The position numbers and the translations under genes were made by a program. This document shows positions 1-5,989 of a stretch of 6,323 nucleotides of DNA, in pieces. The stretch covers positions 1 to 6,323 of the forward strand of contig JAUXBI010000104.1 of the NCBI GenBank assembly GCA_030619435.1, in the 5' to 3' direction. Positions within the stretch are counted from its first letter, which is position 1, and each line of letters starts with the position of its first letter. This DNA is from Syntrophaceae bacterium. GTDB taxonomy: Bacteria; Desulfobacterota; Syntrophia; Syntrophales; UBA2210. Under the pieces are notes generated by a model that had not been told where the DNA came from, searched no databases, and saw only the letters and a list, made by a program, of their open reading frames with translations.

Positions 1-175
1 CCTGAAAAAACAGATAGCTGAGATCAGTGAACTCGATTGTCTGGGGGGCGTTATGGCAGAGTCGATGGACGGCATGGTGAGCATTGACAACACGTTCGAT
101 ATAAGACTTGAGATGCTTACACCAAAGATCCTGCCCAGACTGGGCAGGGAACTTTTCGGAGATGATGAAAATTGA
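1..175 (+). CDS. atpE: V/A-type ATPase subunit E, C-terminal fragment (peripheral stalk)
   Basis: This is the last 57 codons of a gene entering from the left edge, read from base 2 to the TGA at 173-175. The visible peptide contains CLGGVMAESMDGMVSIDNTF followed by a segment ending LGRELFGDDEN. This matches the end of V/A-ATPase subunit E, where a 'GGvv.es.dG.i.vdNTfe.RLe' strand-turn-helix segment precedes a last helix ending near LFG. In the family, E pairs with G/H to form the peripheral stalk that holds the A3B3 head against rotation, and this part is its globular C-terminal domain contacting the head. The E-C-F-A-B-D order confirms the assignment. The stop codon overlaps the TTG start of subunit C (TTGA, 172-175), which suggests translational coupling. 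The N-terminal helical part lies outside the window. Confidence 0.9.
   Translation, partial: LKKQIAEISELDCLGGVMAESMDGMVSIDNTFDIRLEMLTPKILPRLGRELFGDDEN
158..161 (+). promoter_or_regulatory. Ribosome binding site supporting the TTG start of subunit C
   Basis: GGAG at 158-161 lies 10 bases before TTG 172. In the subunit C frame the codon six bases upstream of TTG is a TGA stop (166-168), so no earlier start is possible. The ATGs at 162 and 165 are in other frames. TTG 172 is therefore the most upstream usable start, and it retains the conserved N-terminal segment. Confidence 0.55.
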
Positions 176-1209
176 ATCTTACAAGCGCACGTTATGCATT
201 CATATCGGCCTACCTCAAAGGTGAAGAGGCCCGTGGTGTAACCCACGAACATATCGGCGAAATACTACAGAGGTCCGAAAATATGCAGGACGCCTTGGAA
301 ATAGTCAGTGACACAGATATTGGCGGATACCTGTTGGACCAGCCGATCAAGACCTTCGACGATGCCGATAAGTACTTGTGGATATATATGGGCGAATGCC
401 TGAAGCGCCTTAAGGGCTTTAATATACCCCCAGAAATGTCGCGCATAGTGAACCTGTACGTTGAGAAGTACGATGTTCTGAATATCAGAATAACACTCAG
501 AATGATCTCAAAAAAAGCAACATCCTCCATGGTACCGCTGGGCACGATCCATGACAGGGAACATCTGGAAGAAATGCCTGCCGCAAGGGAAAAGGATGAA
601 GTATCCGCAATCCTCACGAAATGCAATCTTGGCGACTACATCCGGGCTATAGAGGATATTAATGAAAAAGATCCGCAATCTGTATCCGAGGGAGAAGTTA
701 AACTGCAAAACATCTACCATCAGAAGGTGTTGAAGGTCTTCAAGAACATGGCTGATGGACGTTTGCTCGTACAAGCCTTCGAAAGCATTATCGATTCGTC
801 AAACTTACAGACGATCTTCCGGTTATCCCTGGGAGACAGTTATACCGCAGGTGCGCCGGTGCTCAGTGGCGGCCGCATGCTCTCAGAAGACACTATAAAA
901 GAATTGCTCACATTGAAGATGACGGAAATAACAGGAAGGTTGGAAAATACAGGATACCATATGATGGCACAGGACGTATCTAAAGGCTATGAAAAGGATG
1001 GAAAGATCACGATCGTAGATAAGATAACGGAAAAATACAGATTCAGGCTGTTGAAAGATCTCCTCTCTCCGAGGGTGTTATCCACTTCCAATATGTTATG
1101 GTATTTGCTGCTCAAAGAACTGGAGATACGAAACTTGAGACTGATTTTCAAGATGCTCGCAGACGGGATACCGGCAGCAGAAATAAGGGAACTGGTAATC
1201 GCGGCATGA
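172..1209 (+). CDS. atpC: V/A-type ATPase subunit C (central-stalk socket to membrane ring)
   Basis: This encodes 345 residues, close to the usual 320-350 for bacterial and archaeal subunit C, the homologue of eukaryotic subunit d. In the family it is a funnel-shaped, almost wholly helical protein of three similar domains that sits on the membrane c/K ring and receives the D-F shaft. The N-terminus (SARYAFISAYLKGEEARG, then a SENMQDALEIVSDTDIGGYL segment near residues 35-54) is the typical subunit C opening, with a 'Y.....R....E....' helix and an 'aL..l.dtdyg..L' segment. The rest is charged and helical, with no transmembrane segment or signal peptide. It starts on TTG 172, overlapping the E stop by four bases, and its TGA (1207-1209) overlaps the ATG of subunit F. 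Position between E and F is as expected. Sequence conservation in this family is low, so the call rests on the N-terminal pattern, length and context together. Confidence 0.9.
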   Translation: MNLTSARYAFISAYLKGEEARGVTHEHIGEILQRSENMQDALEIVSDTDIGGYLLDQPIKTFDDADKYLWIYMGECLKRLKGFNIPPEMSRIVNLYVEKYDVLNIRITLRMISKKATSSMVPLGTIHDREHLEEMPAAREKDEVSAILTKCNLGDYIRAIEDINEKDPQSVSEGEVKLQNIYHQKVLKVFKNMADGRLLVQAFESIIDSSNLQTIFRLSLGDSYTAGAPVLSGGRMLSEDTIKELLTLKMTEITGRLENTGYHMMAQDVSKGYEKDGKITIVDKITEKYRFRLLKDLLSPRVLSTSNMLWYLLLKELEIRNLRLIFKMLADGIPAAEIRELVIAA

Positions 1210-1559
1210 CTAAACCTGAGAAGATAGGCATAGCCATAATAGGAAACAGAGATCAGACAGCACTGGTGAGATTTGCCGGCGTCGAGAAGTACCGGATAAT
1301 AGAAGATAGAGAAGACATTAATGAAAAGGTCAGAGAGGCCCTGATGGAACTCTCGGGTGACGATTCCGTCGGAATAATAATGATACCGGAGGAGTGGGCC
1401 GGGGACGTGACAGACACGCTGAAATACATAAGGGAGAACAGGAAGGGATCGGCAATTGTGGTAGAAATCCCTTCAGGATTCAAGGCAAAAGAGCAGGATG
1501 TAAAGGGATATTACAAGGCATACACAAAGAAACTTATAGGCTTCAACGTAGATATCTGA
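1206..1559 (+). CDS. atpF: V/A-type ATPase subunit F (rotor-tip regulatory subunit)
   Basis: This encodes 117 residues (family usually about 100-115). I chose ATG 1206 because it overlaps the subunit C stop as ATGA and places the conserved IGIAIIGNRDQTALVRFAGV strand-loop-helix at residues 7-26. An earlier in-frame ATG at 1098 would add 36 basic residues read out of frame through subunit C, unlike any subunit F. The middle (DDSVGIIMIPEEWAGDV) and the IVVEIPS segment near the end match the family's 'giiliteeiAe....lie......P.ivEIPs' pattern. In the family, F is a small CheY/Rossmann-like protein bound to subunit D in the central shaft and can modulate ATP hydrolysis. Translation is probably coupled to subunit C; AAGGGA at 1185-1190 is a little far upstream. 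A 142-base gap follows before subunit A. Confidence 0.92.
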   Translation: MTKPEKIGIAIIGNRDQTALVRFAGVEKYRIIEDREDINEKVREALMELSGDDSVGIIMIPEEWAGDVTDTLKYIRENRKGSAIVVEIPSGFKAKEQDVKGYYKAYTKKLIGFNVDI

Positions 1560-1570
1560 TGTTGCCTGGC

Positions 1571-1600
1571 ACAGGCTTGACAACCCTGTAAACAGCCTGT
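1571..1600 (+). repeat. Inverted repeat / hairpin, 7-bp perfect arms
   Basis: ACAGGCT at 1571-1577 is the exact reverse complement of AGCCTGT at 1594-1600, with a 16-base loop. The TTGACA element overlaps the left arm. The right arm can also pair with ACAGG at 1623-1627, and the loop's CCTGT (1585-1589) can pair with either ACAGG copy, so mutually exclusive folds are possible. The downstream bases (CAGAAAATCC) lack the T-run of an intrinsic terminator. Confidence 0.5.
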
Positions 1601-1645
1601 CAGAAAATCCCACAAGAGGGGAACAGGTTTAGGCTTGCGGTAAGG

Positions 1646-1671
1646 TTGAAACTATTTGGATCTACTTTCAA
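1646..1671 (+). repeat. Short inverted repeat TTGAAA / TTTCAA upstream of subunit A
   Basis: TTGAAA at 1646-1651 and TTTCAA at 1666-1671 are perfect reverse complements separated by 14 bases, about 30 bases before the subunit A start. TTGAAA could also be read as a -35 with CAATAT (1669-1674) as a weak -10 at 17-base spacing. Arms of only six A/T-rich pairs could be chance. Confidence 0.3.
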
Positions 1672-1687
1672 TATCAAAAATACCAAA

Positions 1688-1693
1688 GTGAGG
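1688..1693 (+). promoter_or_regulatory. Ribosome binding site of subunit A
   Basis: GTGAGG lies 8 bases before ATG 1702. A competing ATG at 1695 is only one base from this site and encodes just four residues before a stop (1695-1709), so 1702 is clearly the functional start. Confidence 0.6.
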
Positions 1694-1701
1694 CATGGTT
1701 C

Positions 1702-3438
1702 ATGGGTAAGATCTGGAAAATTTCGGGGCCCGTTGTAATCGCCGAAGATATGAGAGGATCTCAGGTATACGAGGTTGTCGATGTGGGCGATGAAAGACTC
1801 TCAGGAGAAATCATCGGTCTTGAGAGAGATAAAGCGGTCATCCAGGTATACGAGGACACAGTCGGGCTCAGAGTTGGAGAACCTGTGACCGGAACAGGCG
1901 AGATTCTTATGGTGGAACTTGGGCCCGGACTCGTCGGGAACATCTATGACGGTGTTCAGAGATCCCTTGTCACAATGATGGATGACATCGGCGATTTTCT
2001 TGTGCGAGGGGTACGTACGGATGCCCTTGACCGAAAGAAAAAATGGCATTTCACCCCCTCTGTCAAAACTGGCGACATGGTACAGGAAGGCGATATTATC
2101 GGAAACGTTCCGGAAACGGGTCTTATAGAACACAGGATAATGGTGCCGATAGGAACACAGGGAACCATCCTGGAGATATCTGAAGGGGAGTTCACCATAG
2201 AAGAAACCGTTGCACTGCTGGAGCACGAAGGCGCAAAAAAACCTCTGACCCTCATGCAGAAGTGGCCGGCAAGAAAACCCAGGCTATATAAGCAAAGATT
2301 TGTCCCCGAAGATCTTCTTGTAACCGGCACAAGAATTATCGACTATCTGTTCCCCCTGGCATTGGGAGGAAAAGCAGCCATACCCGGAGGATTCGGCACC
2401 GGCAAGACCGTCTGCCTGCAACAGATGGCCAGATGGTCCCAGACACAGTTGAATATCTATGTCGGGTGCGGTGAAAGAGGAAATGAAATGGCAGACGTCC
2501 TTCACAGTTTCAAAAAACTGAAAGATCCTGCAACGGGCAGGCTCCTGCAGGAAAAGGAGATATTTATCGCCAACACATCAAATATGCCCGTCGTCGCAAG
2601 AGAGATAAGTATTTTTATAGGTATTACCATGGCCGAGTATTTCAGGGATATGGGATATGACGTTCTCCTCGTGGCCGACTCAACATCCAGGTGGGCCGAG
2701 GCAATGAGGGAAATCGGCGCGAGGCTTGAAGAAACACCGGGCGAAGAGGGATTCCCCACCTATCTGGGCTCAAGGCTTTCGGCCTTCTACGAAAGATCAG
2801 GGCGGGTCACGTGCATCGGAAAGCCGGAAAGGATGGGATCTGCCACAGTGATAGGTTCCGTCAGTCCCCCCGGTGCGGATTTCAGTGAACCTGTAACCCA
2901 GGCGACTCTTAGAATAGTTGATGTGTTGTACTCGCTGGATGTCGCCCTCGCCAACAAGAGGCACTTTCCCACCATAAACTGGCTCCAGAGCTATAGTCTC
3001 TATGCCGATTCGGTGGATAAATGGTGGAACAGGATCAGCCCCGATTACAATGAAATAAGGGACAAGGCCCTCATAACTCTCCAGCACGAAGCGGAGCTGG
3101 AGGAAATCGTCCGGCTTGTCGGACCCGAGGCGCTGCCCGAAGATGACAAGCTGGTGCTTCTCGCGGCGCGCATGATCAGAGAAGACTTTCTCATGCAGAG
3201 CGCATATCACCCCGTTGACACTTACACGGAACCCAAAAGGACACACCTGATGCTCAGCACCATCATGAAGCTTTATGGTCTCGCGAAGGAAGCGACCGAG
3301 TCGGGCATGCTGGTAAATGAAATATCTTCTTCAAAGATACTGCCTCGGATATCAAGAATGAAAGATATACCAAACGAAGAGTTCGATGATTACATGAAAC
3401 AATTATGGTCTGATATGGACAAGAATCCTTTTGTTTAA
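1702..3438 (+). CDS. atpA: V/A-type ATPase catalytic subunit A
   Basis: This encodes 578 residues, the usual length for archaeal and bacterial A subunits. It supplies the ATP-hydrolysing or ATP-synthesising sites of the A3B3 head (cytoplasmic side). Seen in order: an N-terminal beta-barrel with GKIWKISGPVVIAEDM at residues 2-17; VELGPGLVGNIYDGVQRSL, the conserved entry to the A-specific bulge domain; P-loop GGFGTGKT at 229-236 with catalytic Lys235 and Thr236; YVGCGERGNEM at 253-263 with the catalytic Glu258 and Arg259 pair; Walker B DVLLVAD at 320-326 running into STSRWAEAMREIGARLEE; SPPGADFSEPVTQ; and a helical C-terminal domain including EIVRLVGPEALPEDD. All catalytic residues expected for the family are present. 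One variation is Gly230 where most family members I recall have Pro (GPFGxGKT). It starts at ATG 1702 after the F-A gap; subunit B follows after 14 bases. Confidence 0.98.
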   Translation: MGKIWKISGPVVIAEDMRGSQVYEVVDVGDERLSGEIIGLERDKAVIQVYEDTVGLRVGEPVTGTGEILMVELGPGLVGNIYDGVQRSLVTMMDDIGDFLVRGVRTDALDRKKKWHFTPSVKTGDMVQEGDIIGNVPETGLIEHRIMVPIGTQGTILEISEGEFTIEETVALLEHEGAKKPLTLMQKWPARKPRLYKQRFVPEDLLVTGTRIIDYLFPLALGGKAAIPGGFGTGKTVCLQQMARWSQTQLNIYVGCGERGNEMADVLHSFKKLKDPATGRLLQEKEIFIANTSNMPVVAREISIFIGITMAEYFRDMGYDVLLVADSTSRWAEAMREIGARLEETPGEEGFPTYLGSRLSAFYERSGRVTCIGKPERMGSATVIGSVSPPGADFSEPVTQATLRIVDVLYSLDVALANKRHFPTINWLQSYSLYADSVDKWWNRISPDYNEIRDKALITLQHEAELEEIVRLVGPEALPEDDKLVLLAARMIREDFLMQSAYHPVDTYTEPKRTHLMLSTIMKLYGLAKEATESGMLVNEISSSKILPRISRMKDIPNEEFDDYMKQLWSDMDKNPFV

Positions 3439-3440
3439 AA

Positions 3441-3446
3441 AGGAGG
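3441..3446 (+). promoter_or_regulatory. Strong ribosome binding site of subunit B
   Basis: AGGAGG lies 6 bases before ATG 3453, a near-ideal Shine-Dalgarno site and the strongest in the ATPase run. This fits a gene whose product is needed in three copies per complex. Confidence 0.8.
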
Positions 3447-3452
3447 AGCGTA

Positions 3453-4874
3453 ATGGATTCTCTGCAGCTCTTTACGAGACAGACAAAGGCAATAAGCACC
3501 GCAAGGAGATCGCTCCTTGTCATTGAAAGCATCCCCGGCATCAGATACAATGAAATCGTGGATGTTCAACTTGGCACAGGAGAAACAAGGATTGGCCAGG
3601 TTATAGAAGTTGGAAAGGAAACTACCGTCGTTCAGGTGTTCGGGGGTGTCAGTGAGGTTGATCTGCTGAACAGCAGGGTAAGATACAAAGGAGAGACCCT
3701 GAAACTTCCCGTATCTGGAGATATTATGGGGAGACTTTTCGACGGGAGCGGCAATCCCATAGACGGCGGTCCCCCGATCGTGGCGGACACCTACCTGGAC
3801 ATAAACGGCGTGCCTGCAAATCCCGCATCGCGCATGCCACCGGCGGAATTCATTGAAACCGGAATTTCCGCGATAGACGGGCTCAATGTCCTGGTACGCG
3901 GGCAGAAACTGCCCATCTTCAGCGGATCGGGTCTGCCGCATAACAAAATCGCCGCGCAAATACTGAGACAGGCGTCACTTAAGGGAAAATCAGAAGAGTT
4001 TGCGATTGTTTTCGGCGCAATCGGTGTAAGCTACGATGATGCAGGCTATTGTATCTCTAATCTGGAAGAGACCGGCGCGCTCAGCCGCACCGTCGCATTC
4101 ATTAATACAGCGTCATCGCCCGTTATTGAAAGGTTGTCAACACCGCGCCTGGCTCTGACGGCAGCTGAATACCTGGCATGGGAGCACGACATGCATGTCC
4201 TGGTCATACTCACGGACATCACAAACTACTGCGACGCACTACGCGAACTTGCCGCGATGAGAGGCGAAATACCAAGCAGAAGGGGTTATCCGGGATACAT
4301 GTACACGGACCTTGCCTCACTGTACGAAAGGGCCGGGAGAATAAGCGGCAAAGAGGGTTCTGTGACCATTATCCCCATCCTGACGATGCCCGATGACGAC
4401 ATTACGCATCCAATAGCCGACCTGACCGGATACATAACAGAGGGACAGATTGTCCTGTCGAGGGCGCTGGAAAGGAAGAGAATATATCCTCCCATAGATG
4501 TATTCCTCTCACTTTCAAGGATGATGAAAGAAGGAATCGGCGAGGGAAACACGAGAGAAGACCACAACAATGTGTTCATGCAGTCATACGCTGTTTACGC
4601 GGAGGGAAACTATCTGAGAGAAATATCCACCGTTATCGGGTCCGAGGCGCTCAGCGACAGGGACAGGGTATATCTCTCTGCTTCGGACAGATTCGAAGAG
4701 GAATTCATATCACAGGCCGAGAACAATAGAAGAACCGTTGAAGAAACTCTGGAGTTGGCCTGGAACATCTTCTCCATGCTCCCCAGGGAAGACCTCAAGC
4801 TCATACAGGAAGAATACATAAAAAAATATCTTCCAGAGGCTCCGGAAAACCGGGTTACTACCGAGACAGGTTAG
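3453..4874 (+). CDS. atpB: V/A-type ATPase non-catalytic subunit B
   Basis: This encodes 473 residues (family about 460-480). B alternates with A in the A3B3 head; it has the same fold but no working P-loop and completes the catalytic sites at the A-B interface. Seen: an N-terminal barrel including the IGQVIEVGKETTVVQVF stretch; DIMGRLFDGSGNPIDGGPP; the degenerate nucleotide loop SGSGLPHNK at residues 157-165, characteristic of B and lacking the GxxxxGKT form; the TDITNYCDALRELAAMRGEI region; GYPGYMYTDLASLYERAG; and SLSRMMKEGIGEGNTREDH. Arg356 in SLSR is the likely arginine finger, by analogy with the equivalent SLSR arginine of characterised V-ATPases. All diagnostic segments are intact. It lies 14 bases after subunit A, with a strong ribosome binding site, and 14 bases before subunit D. 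Confidence 0.98.
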   Translation: MDSLQLFTRQTKAISTARRSLLVIESIPGIRYNEIVDVQLGTGETRIGQVIEVGKETTVVQVFGGVSEVDLLNSRVRYKGETLKLPVSGDIMGRLFDGSGNPIDGGPPIVADTYLDINGVPANPASRMPPAEFIETGISAIDGLNVLVRGQKLPIFSGSGLPHNKIAAQILRQASLKGKSEEFAIVFGAIGVSYDDAGYCISNLEETGALSRTVAFINTASSPVIERLSTPRLALTAAEYLAWEHDMHVLVILTDITNYCDALRELAAMRGEIPSRRGYPGYMYTDLASLYERAGRISGKEGSVTIIPILTMPDDDITHPIADLTGYITEGQIVLSRALERKRIYPPIDVFLSLSRMMKEGIGEGNTREDHNNVFMQSYAVYAEGNYLREISTVIGSEALSDRDRVYLSASDRFEEEFISQAENNRRTVEETLELAWNIFSMLPREDLKLIQEEYIKKYLPEAPENRVTTETG

Positions 4875-4888
4875 ACAAGAGTGATCCC

Positions 4889-5533
4889 ATGTCAACAAAG
4901 GTACAGGTAACAAGACCAACCAAGATCGAGCTTGCGCGTCTGAAACGCCGCCTGAAACTCGCCACGAGGATTCAGAAGATCGTCAAAGACAGGCTCTCGA
5001 TACTCATCATGGAATTCCTCCAGACTGTCAAAGAATGCACGTCTGTCAAGGAGAAATTGCTCGTGGATTTCAGGGAGGCCTACAAGGCTCTCTCCGTCAC
5101 CACGGGATACCATGGATATGCATTTCTGGAAAAGGAACTCCTCGCATCCGAAATGGCACTAAAGATAAACTCCTTCACAAGAAATGTGGCAGGGGTAAAA
5201 ATACCCGTTTTTGAAATGGAAGATACTGGTACATCTTCCGCGAGGAACACACTGGACACCTCCTCCCTGGTAGACAATAGTGCCAAGCTCTCCCGGGAAT
5301 GCCTGAAGACCGCCATAGAGCTGGCCGAACTCCAGAATTCACTGAACCTTCTGGGTGCGGAGATAAACAAAGTAAAAAGGGTAAACAACGCGCTGGAATA
5401 TATTGTAATCCCCGGACTTGATGCCACCATAAAATACCTGACAATGAAGTTCGAGGAGCGCGATCGTGAAGAAGTTGCCCGGCTCAAATATGTCAAGCTG
5501 TTGATCGAGCAAAGGGAAGCGTATGCGTATTGA
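4889..5533 (+). CDS. atpD: V/A-type ATPase subunit D (central rotor shaft)
   Basis: This encodes 214 residues (family about 200-220). In the complex, D is the long antiparallel coiled coil that turns inside A3B3, analogous to gamma of F-type ATPases, and binds F and C. The N-terminal PTKIELARLKRRLKLATR (residues 10-27) matches the family's 'PTR.eLl.Lk.rl.lA..g' helix. The C-terminal half has the hallmark segment KRVNNALEYIVIPGLDATIK (family 'RRvNaLE.v.iP.l..TI.yI') followed by MKFEERDREEVARLKYVK. The middle (about residues 75-125) is the less conserved globular part. The ribosome binding site is weak (GAGTGAT, 4879-4885), so translation may depend on coupling from subunit B. The gene ends in AYAY just inside the next gene: its TGA (5531-5533) lies 8 bases beyond the ATG of the DUF61-like gene. 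Confidence 0.96.
   Translation: MSTKVQVTRPTKIELARLKRRLKLATRIQKIVKDRLSILIMEFLQTVKECTSVKEKLLVDFREAYKALSVTTGYHGYAFLEKELLASEMALKINSFTRNVAGVKIPVFEMEDTGTSSARNTLDTSSLVDNSAKLSRECLKTAIELAELQNSLNLLGAEINKVKRVNNALEYIVIPGLDATIKYLTMKFEERDREEVARLKYVKLLIEQREAYAY
5512..5517 (+). promoter_or_regulatory. Ribosome binding site of the DUF61-like gene, inside subunit D
   Basis: AAGGGA lies 5 bases before ATG 5523 and within the last codons of subunit D. The next gene thus has its own translation start in addition to coupling. There is no other methionine codon in its frame until residue 74, which makes 5523 the only sensible ATG start. Confidence 0.6.
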
Positions 5534-5951
5534 TCCAAGAGAACCGAACAGAACATTTGAAGCCAATCTGAAAGGTGACCTGAAAACGCTGAATGCCCAT
5601 CTGCCAAGGAGACGGAAATCATTAAGCGAACTTCTGGAGGAAAAGTGCCCCCACGTTGAATGCGGCGATGGAAGCACACACTATTTTAAGAAGAAAGAAC
5701 TTGAATATCTGACAGAAATATTGAATAATAAAGAAAAGCAGATGTTGTTGCTGCCTATTATCATAGAGGTGAGATCGGACGAAGGGAACTTGACGATAAG
5801 ATCCAAAACCGGGGCTGAAGCAAAGATATTTTCAAAGATCTTGGATATGCCCATAGCCTGTAAACTGGATGTGATAACCATATTCAGACCTCAGTTAACT
5901 GTGTTGAGAAAAGTGCTGAAGACTACCACGCAGTATGCTTTCACCATCTGA
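5523..5951 (+). CDS. DUF61 / UPF0216-like protein of unknown function
   Basis: This encodes a 142-residue soluble protein with no signal peptide or membrane segment. It resembles the UPF0216/DUF61 family, known mainly from archaea and of unknown function. Matching segments from my memory of the family are: LNAHLPRRRKSLSELLEE at residues 23-40; a DGSTH motif at 49-53; KKELEYLTEIL at 57-67; LLLPIIIEV at 75-83; a turn and strand TIRSKTGAEAKIFSKIL at 91-107; and IFRPQ at 120-124, followed by a C-terminal LRKVLKTTTQYAF. No catalytic motif can be named. The basic LPRRRK patch might contact nucleic acid or another acidic partner, but this is speculation. The gene overlaps subunit D by 11 bases and is very probably cotranscribed and coupled with the ATPase genes. 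Base and codon use look like its neighbours, so there is no obvious sign of recent transfer. Recognition was from pattern, not a search. Confidence 0.75.
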   Translation: MRIDPREPNRTFEANLKGDLKTLNAHLPRRRKSLSELLEEKCPHVECGDGSTHYFKKKELEYLTEILNNKEKQMLLLPIIIEVRSDEGNLTIRSKTGAEAKIFSKILDMPIACKLDVITIFRPQLTVLRKVLKTTTQYAFTI

Positions 5952-5975
5952 TATATCTGGCAAAAATTCAAAAAC

Positions 5976-5982
5976 AGAGGAG
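5976..5982 (+). promoter_or_regulatory. Ribosome binding site of the RsbRD-like gene
   Basis: AGAGGAG ends 7 bases before ATG 5990, a good Shine-Dalgarno site. The 38-base gap after the DUF61-like stop (5952-5989) holds no hairpin or T-run that would suggest a terminator, and no convincing promoter. Confidence 0.65.
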
Positions 5983-5989
5983 ATAGATT

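Larger units (their letters stand above)
1560..1701 (+). other. Structured non-coding gap between subunit F and subunit A genes
   Basis: These 142 bases are the only sizeable break in the ATPase gene run; the other junctions are overlaps or gaps of 14 bases. Visible content includes two copies of ACAGG (1571-1575, 1623-1627) and two of its complement CCTGT (1585-1589, 1596-1600), giving alternative hairpins. AGGCTTG is repeated directly (1573-1579, 1631-1637). A second inverted repeat lies at 1646-1671. A -35-like TTGACA (1577-1582) and a TTGAAA (1646-1651) are present, but neither has a good -10 at 16-18 bases. No T-run follows either hairpin, so it is not a standard intrinsic terminator. 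It may act as a leader, RNA-processing or stability element for the A-B transcript, or hold an internal promoter. Function is inference only. Confidence 0.5.

Noticed and set aside
1098..1205. An N-terminal extension of subunit F from ATG 1098
   Set aside because: The extra 36 residues lie wholly inside subunit C in another frame, are rich in Arg, Lys and Gly, and precede the normal subunit F start. ATG 1206 gives the usual length and the ATGA overlap.
1564..1582. A sigma-54-like promoter: CTGGCAC at 1566-1572 followed by TTGAC at 1577-1581
   Set aside because: The -24 part matches well, but the -12 part is TTGAC rather than TTGC and is one base too close, so the invariant GC is not at the required position.
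1577..1605. A sigma-70 promoter from TTGACA at 1577-1582
   Set aside because: The -35 is perfect, but the region 16-18 bases downstream (around TCAGAA, 1600-1605) does not resemble TATAAT. It remains only a weak possibility.
1571..1610. An intrinsic terminator after subunit F
   Set aside because: The 7-bp stem has a 16-base loop and is followed by CAGAAAATCC rather than a T-run. Termination here would also cut off the catalytic subunits.
3435..3959. A 174-codon open frame on the - strand opposite the start of subunit B
   Set aside because: It lies opposite highly conserved subunit B sequence and shows no recognisable domain; it is a shadow frame.
5080..5679. A 199-codon open frame on the - strand opposite subunit D and the DUF61-like gene
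   Set aside because: It is Ser-rich, matches no family I recognise, spans two well-supported + strand genes, and is typical of an antisense shadow.
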